From a virus, in the IMG/VR virus record IMGVR_UViG_3300027631_000144, positions 1 to 22,912 of that record: a DNA stretch of 22,912 bases, one strand, 5' to 3'. The notes below the pieces were generated by a model. The model searched no databases. It was given only the letters and a program-made list of their open reading frames with translations, and was not told the origin of the DNA. Below, piece after piece: positions 16,976 through 22,912 of the stretch. Within the stretch, counting starts at the first letter, position 1. Every line of letters starts with the position of its first letter. The position numbers were made by a program, and so were the translations under genes.

Positions 16976-17476
16976 TTAGAATTTTGGAATATTAGAAGAT
17001 ATTGAGTCTACCTTAGATTTAAAATCAGTTGCCATAGATTTTGCGGCTTCTAATTTTGATTTAGCTTCTTCTATTTTTGACATTGCTTTTTCTTTTAAAG
17101 CTTTAGCTTCTTCTATCTTAGCCATTGCTTTTTCTTTTGCTGCTTTAGCAGCTTCTAACGCAGCTTTTGCATCAGCTGCTTTTTTAAATTTTTGAGGAAC
17201 CGGAATTTCTTTCATTTTAGGCTTTTGGGGTTTCCTAAGCCTTAATGTTTTTAAATTAGGTATTTTTGGTATTTCAGGTTTTTTTAATGCGTTTTTTAGT
17301 TTATCCGCAGTTTCCGCAATTTTACCACCCAATTCTTTAACATTATTAAAAGCATCTTTTGCATCAGATACGCCAGGAATATTATTAACTGCACCGGCAA
17401 CCACATCTTTAGCTGCGCTTGCAAAATTTTGTAAATCGGGTTTTATCTGATTTGGTAGATTACTTAAATTTTCCAT
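16976..17476 (-). CDS. Lys/Ala-rich coiled-coil protein of the hub unit
   Basis: A 166-aa protein. Residues 1-66 include an Ala/Val/Asn-rich segment (FASAAKDVVAGAVNNIPGV) and a helix (GGKIAETADKLKNAL). A Lys/Pro-rich stretch follows (KKPEIPKIPNLKTLRLRKP, 65-83). Residues 98-158 are almost pure Ala/Lys/Glu helix, with two adjacent 14-residue repeats, KEKAMAKIEEAKAL (114-127) and KEKAMSKIEEAKSK (128-141), which gives a regular coiled coil. There is no enzyme motif. It sits 1 nt after the spike gene and 3 nt before the SGNH gene, so it is probably a rod or linker part of the hub, or a chaperone for spike assembly. Both are inference. Confidence 0.55.
   Translation of the reverse strand: MENLSNLPNQIKPDLQNFASAAKDVVAGAVNNIPGVSDAKDAFNNVKELGGKIAETADKLKNALKKPEIPKIPNLKTLRLRKPQKPKMKEIPVPQKFKKAADAKAALEAAKAAKEKAMAKIEEAKALKEKAMSKIEEAKSKLEAAKSMATDFKSKVDSISSNIPKF
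17054..17137 (-). repeat. Two adjacent 42-bp in-frame repeats
   Basis: Units 17096-17137 and 17054-17095 each code for 14 residues of the coiled coil. They match at 35 of 42 bases by eye, with mismatches mainly at the variable heptad positions. This suggests a recent in-frame duplication within the gene. Confidence 0.7.
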
Positions 17477-17477
17477 A

Positions 17478-18728
17478 TTATGATGTTTGATTTTTTGAAC
17501 TTAGTATTTCTTGCAATCTATTGTTAATATCAATAAAGTCATTAAAATTTTCAGGACCCAATGCAGTTGGGCCTGATGGAGTTAGGTATTGTTGATTTAA
17601 AATTGCTGTTAATAAATCTGCTAATAAATCAACTAATTTATTTCCCTTAACCATAGGTTCTCTATCAATATCACCCAAAAATATAGAACCATTTCCAGTA
17701 AAAAATGCAACGTCTCTATCATTTGTAATTACATTTACATTACCTCCAACACTAACATCAATTCCTAATTTATTATCAATTGACATAGCTCCATCTGAAA
17801 TAAATCCATAGTTCTTTTTTGAATAAAATATCATTTCAGCTGTTTTTGCTGAAATTATTATTCTACCAGAATTAAGTAATAATTGATTTCCTATTAATTT
17901 AGTAGGATAGTTACTAAATGAATCGGGCTTTGTTTCAAAATCATTAGAACCTTTGCTATCAATCGTACCTGGTTGAAAGGCTAATTGATAATCATTAGAA
18001 CTCATAGTTATTACGCTGCCATCTGAATTTATATCATCATCAATACTTAACGTTGGTTCTAATTCTCTATTAAATGAGCTTTCACCATTTCTTAATATAG
18101 TAACAGGTGAAAATGATTTTTTTGGATTATTATATGCTGAAAATCTTAAAGATTGTCCAAATCTAGATTCCAATAAAGAATCTCCTTCATATAATTTTAA
18201 TTTATGTATATTTGGTGTAAATTGAAAATAATCACCAAATTTATTATATTTTGATGATTTTGATAATTTTGTATTTGGCATACCAGTTATAACACCTTCT
18301 CTATACATTTTAGATGCATCTGGATTTGAATCTACATCCAAATTATTAGCAGATTCAAATTTTGTAGAAATGAAATTTATTGTTGCTGAATTATTAGGCC
18401 CATCGCCTGGTTGTATTTTTTTATAAAATGCACCAATACCATTTATTATTATTTCAACAAGTTCATTTATTACTGGAATTGTTTTTATTGAAGCATTATC
18501 ATATGGGAATGCGTATGATAAATCGGTTGAATCTACTGAATAATCATCTAACAATCTATATGCCACCGAACCAATATCTGCAACGGTTGCTTTACCTTTT
18601 TTTATTAATTCATGAGTATCATCTAAAATAATATCATAAACAACACCAATATTTATTTGTCTCGAAGAAGCATTTGGATTGGTTATATTATTAGATGCAA
18701 CCATTCTGCCCGAAAGTATCTCTCCCAT
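17478..18728 (-). CDS. Baseplate hub/central spike protein, gp5-like
   Basis: A 416-aa protein. Residues 25-97 resemble the OB-fold start of gp5/VgrG-type spikes (INIGVVYDIILDDTHELI, then YAFPYDNASIKTIPVINELV). Residues 168-215 include the conserved KLYEGDSLLESRFGQSLRFS pattern (177-196) known from spike proteins of environmental T4-type phages. Residues 275-355 alternate small and hydrophobic residues in short strands (NQLLLNSGRIIISAK, MSIDNKLGIDVSVGGNVNVI), as in a trimeric beta-helix spike, ending IFLGD. A final helical part (EPMVKGNKLVDLLADLLTAI, 357-376) is common in these proteins. No lysozyme domain is present, unlike T4 gp5. That activity appears to be moved to the separate SleB-like gene three genes downstream. 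Confidence 0.7.
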   Translation of the reverse strand: MGEILSGRMVASNNITNPNASSRQINIGVVYDIILDDTHELIKKGKATVADIGSVAYRLLDDYSVDSTDLSYAFPYDNASIKTIPVINELVEIIINGIGAFYKKIQPGDGPNNSATINFISTKFESANNLDVDSNPDASKMYREGVITGMPNTKLSKSSKYNKFGDYFQFTPNIHKLKLYEGDSLLESRFGQSLRFSAYNNPKKSFSPVTILRNGESSFNRELEPTLSIDDDINSDGSVITMSSNDYQLAFQPGTIDSKGSNDFETKPDSFSNYPTKLIGNQLLLNSGRIIISAKTAEMIFYSKKNYGFISDGAMSIDNKLGIDVSVGGNVNVITNDRDVAFFTGNGSIFLGDIDREPMVKGNKLVDLLADLLTAILNQQYLTPSGPTALGPENFNDFIDINNRLQEILSSKNQTS

Positions 18729-18729
18729 A

Positions 18730-19122
18730 TTACTTCATTTTCTTTTTTAACTCATCCATTTCGAATTCTAAATCATCAACTCTTTCAACTTCTAACTTAG
18801 TATCTTCTAAATCTCTAAGTAATTGTTCTTTCTCAAATGGAGATAGGAATCCTTCTTGTCCTTCAGTCTTTTTATCAGCTGCCACAATCTTAGTTGCAAT
18901 TGCTGCCAATTTAACCAAATGGTCATCATTTCGGATTGAACTATCTATTAGTGAATTGATTAATGGTCCTAAGTTACCCATATCGCTTGGACTTCTAACC
19001 ATATTTTTTAAATCATTGATTAAATCGCTGATTCTTGCTTTCTTATGTACTTGGTTGTTGTATATATCCTGAAATAATCCATTTAGGGATTTACCTGGAA
19101 ATAATTCGAAATCGTTTGACAT
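18730..19122 (-). CDS. Small helical protein, first gene of the hub unit
   Basis: A 130-aa, all-helical, highly charged protein: FELFPGKSLNGLFQDIYNNQ (5-24), a Lys/Ile/Leu helix (KARISDLINDLKNMV), IRNDDHLVKLAAIATKIV (63-80), and a C-terminal heptad helix (LLRDLEDTKLEVERVDDLEF, 101-120). From memory, similar proteins occur in T4-type environmental phages next to structural genes, without a settled function. The size and helical make-up would also allow a small terminase subunit or an assembly chaperone, but I see no diagnostic motif. It starts 27 nt after an ATATTTAT site and its stop is 1 nt before the spike gene. Confidence 0.6.
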   Translation of the reverse strand: MSNDFELFPGKSLNGLFQDIYNNQVHKKARISDLINDLKNMVRSPSDMGNLGPLINSLIDSSIRNDDHLVKLAAIATKIVAADKKTEGQEGFLSPFEKEQLLRDLEDTKLEVERVDDLEFEMDELKKKMK

Positions 19123-19149
19123 ATTAATATATTTACATTTTGTATGTAT

Positions 19150-19157
19150 ATAAATAT
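19150..19157 (-). promoter_or_regulatory. ATATTTAT octamer, putative late promoter
   Basis: The sense strand reads CCATATTTATATACATAC, 27 nt upstream of the ATG at 19122, within a 56-nt gap after the Ntn-hydrolase gene. It would start the hub/wall-penetration unit. Confidence 0.45.
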
Positions 19158-19178
19158 GGTTCTATTAAAATGTTGAAA

Positions 19179-19994
19179 TTAAACTGGGATTACTTCGATT
19201 GTAATCTTTGGTTGGTATCCTTCAGGCAATTGTCTATTAATACCTTTGAATTCATCTACCTTACCCTTAAAGTAAGTTATTTGTAATATTTTATCCGTTA
19301 GGTTCATTACAGTTTGAGATGATGTAGACATTTCTTCTGTATCTCTTTTCATATTAAGAGCCGGTTTCTTTGGAAAGTATTCCTTTCTCATAGCTTGTGC
19401 TATTTCTTTCCAATCTTCTACTTTATCAACTGATTTCTCAGCTGATATCTTTCTTAATTTTGAACTTAGATATTTCTCACCGCTTGTATATCCAGCATCG
19501 GTGAACATATGTCCGTGATTTGTACGAACAACAGGTGATTCGGAGTTTTGAAGTTTAACATCAGCCTTATGCTTTGATGTAGTTTCAATACTAACCATAT
19601 GTTTTGTAGATGATACAAATGTATGACCTTTAAGAGATAATCCACTCTTGCCCTTATATGATAGTGCAGCTCGTACCGCATCCATTAGAGTAGGTTGCTT
19701 AATGATGTTTCTCATCTTATCACCATCAGGACCTGGCTTTCCTCCTTTCTTTACAATCTTATGTTCAGCTTCATCGTGTCCAACTAATAGTGCTGAGTTT
19801 ACAACACCAATTCCGTTTTCATTTAAGCCCTCACTCCAATCCGTTACTAAATCGTGCAGATATGCAACTTCAACACCATCAATGATAGTGTGTACTATTT
19901 CTAAAGATGGATTATAAGCTCTATCTCTATTTTTAGCTAGGATAAACTTATCTTTAATTTCTTTAGATACGATTATGCACTCTTTAAGTTTCAT
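19179..19994 (-). CDS. Ntn-hydrolase-like protein (C45/acyltransferase or NRDE type)
   Basis: This 271-aa product matches the cysteine Ntn-hydrolase fold by pattern. Cys6 begins a strand (CIIVSKEIKDKFILAKNRDR, 6-25), with the conserved Arg of the RN/NRD motif at 23. NENGIGVVNSAL (58-69) gives the Asn/Gly turn, RTNHG (157-161) matches the conserved NH block, and STSSQTVMNLTDKILQITYF (223-242) matches the late strands ending in the substrate pocket. Family members expose the Cys as N-terminal nucleophile by self-cleavage; here that would remove only MKLKE. Substrates in the family are amides (penicillins, bile-acid conjugates, acyl-homoserine lactones), so the target is open. It ends the unit that also encodes the two leader-bearing proteins. 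Fold moderately sure, substrate unknown. Confidence 0.55.
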   Translation of the reverse strand: MKLKECIIVSKEIKDKFILAKNRDRAYNPSLEIVHTIIDGVEVAYLHDLVTDWSEGLNENGIGVVNSALLVGHDEAEHKIVKKGGKPGPDGDKMRNIIKQPTLMDAVRAALSYKGKSGLSLKGHTFVSSTKHMVSIETTSKHKADVKLQNSESPVVRTNHGHMFTDAGYTSGEKYLSSKLRKISAEKSVDKVEDWKEIAQAMRKEYFPKKPALNMKRDTEEMSTSSQTVMNLTDKILQITYFKGKVDEFKGINRQLPEGYQPKITIEVIPV

Positions 19995-19997
19995 TTC

Positions 19998-21152
19998 TTA
20001 TTGGATGTATGCGTTCAATTCATATGAGTTTCTCATACCATAAACTTGAATTTGAAGTTTCTTTCTTTGTACCTTACCATCTTTAGATAATTCAATACTA
20101 AATTTATTAGTCTTGCCTTCCGATGGTTTTCTAGGACCCATTCCTATTTGTCTGAAAGAATCATCATCATTTATTTCGTATCCTTTTTTCTCTGCGTATG
20201 CTTTAGCTGCTTGGATAGCTGATGTATATGATTTGTGATATACTTCGTAATCTGATTTTGCTTCCGTTATTGATTCGTTTGTTGATACAAATAATCTTAC
20301 CGAAAGAATTACATCATTACCAATATTTAAAGTTCTTACTTTATGTTTTTCTAAATCGTAAGCCGGATTTATTACAGTTGCTTTTGCAATTACACCATCT
20401 TTAATAAAGTGTGGTTGTAATCCAGAGTAGTTATCATCTCTAAACATAAAAACATCTTTAGGAGAATCCTTAGATATTTTAATTATCTTCTTTAAACCTT
20501 CCTTACCCATAAAGCAACCACCTTCACATTTAGTTCCACCATAAGTTTTACCTTTTTGTAATGTTACTTCGGTTACTGTACTTTCACCAAACATACCTAC
20601 AAAATTACCTTGATATTTGTTACCAGGTTTTCCACTTATTGCTGTTGAAAAGTCCATTCTATCTTTTAACTTTCCTTTAGATATAAAGTTAAAAAGTTTT
20701 TTAGCATTCAAATTGAAATCATCTATAAATTTTTGTACTGCAATTCCACGAGTACCAGTAAATCCAGCAATTCCCATTGCTTCTCTACCTATTACTTCAT
20801 CTACGGATTCAACTTTAGCTCCATCTAATCCACCATATCTAAGTGTATATATGTATTGATACAATTCAGGCCATCCACCTTTAACTGCACCAAATTCGTA
20901 TTTATAGAATACTTTAGAACCAAAAGTTGCAGATGATGTTTCTTCACCTCTACCACCTAAATATGGTTCTTGCTTATCTTTGAATTTTAAGAAAGCCTTA
21001 TATCCTCTCATTAAATCAGTATTTTTCTGAGCTAATGTAGTCATTATTTGCTTAACCTTTGGATATTTTTTTAAGAATGTTTCCACTGCTTTACTATCCA
21101 CTCTGCGAACTAAAATAGTTTCTTCGTTTAGTATATCTTTTAACTTTATCAT
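19998..21152 (-). CDS. Two-domain protein with capsid-targeting-like leader
   Basis: A 384-aa protein. Residues 1-10 (MIKLKDILNE) resemble the roughly 10-residue capsid-targeting leaders of T4 internal proteins, which end in a site cut by the head protease after (L/I)xE. Residues 20-290 are an unassigned domain with Arg49 (DLMRGYKAF), ETSSATFGS (71-79), a Gly-rich stretch, EVTLQKGKTYGG (195-206) and a CEGGC pair (Cys209, Cys213). A second (L/I)xE-like site, SITEA (294-298), precedes a compact C-terminal domain (300-384: YEVYHKSYTSAIQAAKAYAE, GPRKPSEGKTNKFSIEL, QIQVYGM, SYELNAYI). I recognise that domain as a stand-alone phage protein in other T4-type genomes. It may be packaged in the head and processed there. 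The function is not known. Confidence 0.6.
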   Translation of the reverse strand: MIKLKDILNEETILVRRVDSKAVETFLKKYPKVKQIMTTLAQKNTDLMRGYKAFLKFKDKQEPYLGGRGEETSSATFGSKVFYKYEFGAVKGGWPELYQYIYTLRYGGLDGAKVESVDEVIGREAMGIAGFTGTRGIAVQKFIDDFNLNAKKLFNFISKGKLKDRMDFSTAISGKPGNKYQGNFVGMFGESTVTEVTLQKGKTYGGTKCEGGCFMGKEGLKKIIKISKDSPKDVFMFRDDNYSGLQPHFIKDGVIAKATVINPAYDLEKHKVRTLNIGNDVILSVRLFVSTNESITEAKSDYEVYHKSYTSAIQAAKAYAEKKGYEINDDDSFRQIGMGPRKPSEGKTNKFSIELSKDGKVQRKKLQIQVYGMRNSYELNAYIQ

Positions 21153-21153
21153 A

Positions 21154-21426
21154 TTAAAATCCTATTGAAATTACATCACCATCTGCTTCAACCCAACGAA
21201 TCTTTAATGCTAATAATTTTTTAAGAGTATCGGCTCCAAAACGATAACCAGTTCCAAAGTTACCTCTTGCTGGAATATCTACAACCATTCCGTGAATACC
21301 GGCAAAAATTTGAGAATGGTCTCCACCAATTACTTTTTGAAATGCCACAACCTGTTTTTGTTGAATAGGTTTTAATTCTTTGAATTTTATTTCCGATGCT
21401 TCGTTTAATTGAGTAAGCTTTATCAT
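21154..21426 (-). CDS. Small protein with capsid-targeting-like leader
   Basis: A 90-aa protein. The N-terminus MIKLTQLNEA shares MIKL and an LNE site with the next gene's MIKLKDILNE, and fits a leader cut after Glu9. The mature part would be about 81 residues: a Lys/Gln-rich helix (FKELKPIQQKQVVAFQKVIG, 15-34), then HSQIFAGIHGMVVDIP (37-52), a Gly/Arg loop (ARGNFGTGYRFG) and a C-terminal hydrophobic strand ending VISIGF. No known domain or membrane segment is seen. It starts 1 nt after the stop of the upstream gene and ends 1 nt before the ATG of the 384-aa gene, so the three are translated from one message. A head-packaged role is inference from the leader. Confidence 0.55.
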   Translation of the reverse strand: MIKLTQLNEASEIKFKELKPIQQKQVVAFQKVIGGDHSQIFAGIHGMVVDIPARGNFGTGYRFGADTLKKLLALKIRWVEADGDVISIGF

Positions 21427-21427
21427 T

Positions 21428-22075
21428 TTATTTCTTTAATTTAATTTTCCAGTAAACACCACCTCTAATATATGGGGTGAATCCACCATTTATACCATCG
21501 GTTGTTTGATTATTAACACCTAAACCCAATTGGTATATCTTATCTTTCTTAGTATTGATTAAAACACCAGCTCCTACTGAACTTACAAAATCTGCTTTGT
21601 TAAATCCACCTTCTAAACCATAGAATACTTTAGTCTTAGGTAATTCTTTAACAATCATAGTTTCTTTGATAGTTCTTTGTTTAACATTTGCGTTGAAAGT
21701 TCTACCTAAGATTTTGTTTTGTGTGATTGTATCAATTACAGATACCGTTCCCAATGAATCAGGTAAAATCAATGTATCTTTGTATAATACCTTTGAGTAA
21801 TAGTCTTTTAATAATGCCGCAGTATCAATAACCGCTGGAATGATTACTTCTTTCTCTACGATTGTTTCATGATAGATATCTTCACCTTTCTTAGTTACTA
21901 TTTTAGTCTTAACTATATCAACCGTATCAATATCGTGCTTAATTACTTCATAAGCCTTACCAGCTATGAATACTTTCTTACCTGGCAATATCCCACCTGG
22001 GTTAAACCACTGCAATAAAACGAATATAATCAATGCTACGATTGCTATATTCTTAAAGTTCAACAATTTTTTCAT
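21428..22075 (-). CDS. Inner-membrane-anchored protein with beta-rich C-terminus
   Basis: Predicted at 215 aa from the ATG at 22073-22075. An in-frame ATG at 22135 would overlap the upstream gene and place the ATATTTAT site inside the coding sequence. MKKLLNFKN is followed by one membrane segment (IAIVALIIFVLLQWF, 10-24), then NPGGILPGKK. The middle (40-145) is Val/Ile/Thr/Lys-rich and looks extended, with KKGEDIYHETIVEKEVIIP (62-80). Residues 150-213 alternate hydrophobic and polar residues like outer-membrane beta hairpins (FYGLEGGF, VGAGVLI, YQLGLGV, YIRGGVYWKIKL). One membrane anchor plus a long periplasm-length region and a beta end would fit a spanin-like lysis protein or an envelope protein that modifies infection. 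Neither is proven. Confidence 0.6.
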   Translation of the reverse strand: MKKLLNFKNIAIVALIIFVLLQWFNPGGILPGKKVFIAGKAYEVIKHDIDTVDIVKTKIVTKKGEDIYHETIVEKEVIIPAVIDTAALLKDYYSKVLYKDTLILPDSLGTVSVIDTITQNKILGRTFNANVKQRTIKETMIVKELPKTKVFYGLEGGFNKADFVSSVGAGVLINTKKDKIYQLGLGVNNQTTDGINGGFTPYIRGGVYWKIKLKK

Positions 22076-22095
22076 AATGTATTTGATTTGTGTGT

Positions 22096-22103
22096 ATAAA
22101 TAT
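22096..22103 (-). promoter_or_regulatory. ATATTTAT octamer, putative late promoter
   Basis: The sense strand reads TCAATATTTATACACACAAATC, 20 nt upstream of the ATG at 22075, inside the 37-nt gap. It would serve the unit containing the membrane protein, both leader-bearing proteins and the Ntn-hydrolase. Confidence 0.45.
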
Positions 22104-22112
22104 TGATTTATT

Positions 22113-22912
22113 CTAAAATACCAACTTTGACCCAATTTGTATGTTATTTAATAAAGAAAAACTATCTCCAAAAGACATTGCCGCTTTATATGATGCCGAA
22201 AATCCAAATCTTTTACTTAATTTGTAATCATATCCCAATCCTACCATTGCTCCCGGAGTTCTACTCACAGTACTTCCACCAGTCACCGTATTCCAAGCTA
22301 ATGGGGATTGCATTACGAATACCTGCGGAGTTAGGGTAACCTTTCTATTATAAGGATATGGTTTCATCCAAAATCCTACCAAAGATGAACTTAAACTTAC
22401 ATCATATCCACCAGTCATTGCGTTTTGCATCATTAAAGTAATTATACCCACATTATATCCAAACGTTCCGTATTTAGGATGTGGTTTAATCCAAGTGTAT
22501 CCGTTAAGGTTCATTATAGTTCCCTTAAGATATGCAAATGTAGTTCCGTATGAATGTATTGCGTTTAATTTACCATCTTCAAAATCCATCTTAGTAATAC
22601 CACCACTTAATGCGAATTGGTTTAGGGTACTCCAAATAAGTGCGGTAGCTGAATATGATTTATCTCCCATTAAAGAAGATTTAGATACACCTACACTCAT
22701 CATTACAGCGTAGTTTCCGTCAGCATCTTCCGTACCAGCCAAATCACTAGCCATCATCATTGGATTTGCTACTGCTTTCTTTTTTTCTTCTTTTTTCTTT
22801 TCTTCCTTCTTCTCCTCTTTCTTTTCTTCTTTAGATTCTTCCTTCTTCTCCTCTTTTTTCTCCTCTGACTTTGATTCCTCTTTCTTTTCTTCTTTGCTTT
22901 CCGATTTAGTTT
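22113..22912 (-). CDS. Outer-membrane-like beta protein with Lys/Glu-rich linker, N-terminus beyond window
   Basis: The frame is open from the right edge (first full codon at 22910) to the stop at 22113, giving 265 visible residues. The ATG cluster at 22752-22760 is internal, because the preceding 50 codons are open and continue the same protein. Visible residues 1-45 are almost entirely Lys, Glu and Ser (KEEKK repeats). The rest is rich in Gly, Tyr, Ser and Thr with strand-like alternation (VSLSSSLVGFWMKPYPY, VTLTPQVFVMQSPLAW, MVGLGYDYKLSKRFGFSASY) and ends in Phe (GSKLVF), as outer-membrane beta-barrels often do. A signal peptide would lie outside the window. In a phage this could be an envelope protein that alters receptors or aids lysis, or a cargo gene from the host. 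The role is unknown. Confidence 0.6.
   Translation of the reverse strand, partial: TKSESKEEKKEESKSEEKKEEKKEESKEEKKEEKKEEKKKEEKKKAVANPMMMASDLAGTEDADGNYAVMMSVGVSKSSLMGDKSYSATALIWSTLNQFALSGGITKMDFEDGKLNAIHSYGTTFAYLKGTIMNLNGYTWIKPHPKYGTFGYNVGIITLMMQNAMTGGYDVSLSSSLVGFWMKPYPYNRKVTLTPQVFVMQSPLAWNTVTGGSTVSRTPGAMVGLGYDYKLSKRFGFSASYKAAMSFGDSFSLLNNIQIGSKLVF
22776..22910 (-). repeat. Lys/Glu-rich low-complexity coding tract
   Basis: About 45 codons of mainly AAA/AAG and GAA/GAG encode repeated KEEKK units with Ser interruptions. On the plus strand this gives unbroken pyrimidine runs, the longest from 22775 to 22832. Such tracts change length easily by slippage, so the linker length may vary among relatives. 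Confidence 0.8.

Noticed and set aside
484-22103. Reading the octamers as standard T4 late promoters for plus-strand transcription
   Set aside because: On the plus strand they read ATAAATAT and most contain TATAAATA, but no plus-strand gene follows any of them. Every downstream plus-strand region is the antisense of a clear minus-strand gene.
22076-22135. ATG at 22135 as the start of the membrane-anchored protein
   Set aside because: It would overlap the upstream gene's end and cover the octamer site. The ATG at 22075 gives a normal MKK start followed directly by the membrane segment.
22113-22760. ATG cluster at 22752-22760 as the start of a complete 215-aa gene
   Set aside because: The same frame is open for 50 more codons to the window edge with a strongly biased Lys/Glu composition, so the real start lies outside the window.
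22775-22866. Polypyrimidine tract as a regulatory or structural DNA element
   Set aside because: It is fully explained by Lys/Glu codons of an open frame. No separate evidence for a regulatory role is visible.

Overview
The window looks like part of the late (virion structure and lysis) region of a tailed phage with a contractile, T4-type tail. The evidence is a recognisable gp6-type baseplate wedge protein followed by a gp25-type wedge protein, a gp5-like hub/spike protein, and several tail or baseplate proteins of the kind found in marine and freshwater T4-superfamily phages. Every supported gene lies on the minus strand, genes are packed with 0-3 nt gaps or TAATG overlaps, and the DNA is AT-rich. 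Most starts are preceded by A/T-rich sequence without a Shine-Dalgarno motif. Together with outer-membrane-like beta-barrel sequences, this points weakly to a Bacteroidota host. The host assignment is inference.

Layout, read in the direction of transcription (high to low coordinate). (1) 22912-21428: the end of a protein with a Lys/Glu-rich stretch and a beta-barrel-like C-terminus, then an inner-membrane-anchored protein with a beta-rich C-terminus. (2) 21426-19179: a 90-aa and a 384-aa protein whose N-termini resemble T4 capsid-targeting leaders, followed by an Ntn-hydrolase-like protein. (3) 19122-15059: a small helical protein, the gp5-like spike, a coiled-coil protein, an SGNH-hydrolase fusion and a SleB-like cell-wall hydrolase. 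This looks like the central hub and wall-penetration module. (4) 15002-8767: a small unknown, gp25, gp6, a DNRLRE-type beta protein, a coiled-coil protein and a 393-aa protein. This is the baseplate wedge and its periphery. (5) 8751-3466: a 1761-aa baseplate/tail protein with a tail-protein-I-like segment and an inserted LamG-like domain. (6) 3410-505: a 207-aa structural protein and two structural proteins that share a C-terminal domain. (7) 463-1: a small hydrophilic protein and the start of a GIY-YIG nuclease-type protein cut by the window edge.

Transcription appears to be organised by one repeated signal. The octamer ATATTTAT, read in the sense direction, lies in all seven intergenic gaps of this strand that could hold a promoter, usually 19-27 nt before a start codon. 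It would divide the window into units that match the functional blocks. One clear intrinsic terminator sits at 1487-1509. No tRNA, rRNA, CRISPR array, IS element or plus-strand gene is supported.

The parts most worth a second look are: the two leader-bearing proteins, which may be packaged in the head and injected; the Ntn-hydrolase beside them; the abutting esterase-like and SleB-like hydrolase genes, which could act in sequence on acetylated peptidoglycan; and the octamer, which is the reverse complement of the T4 late promoter core.
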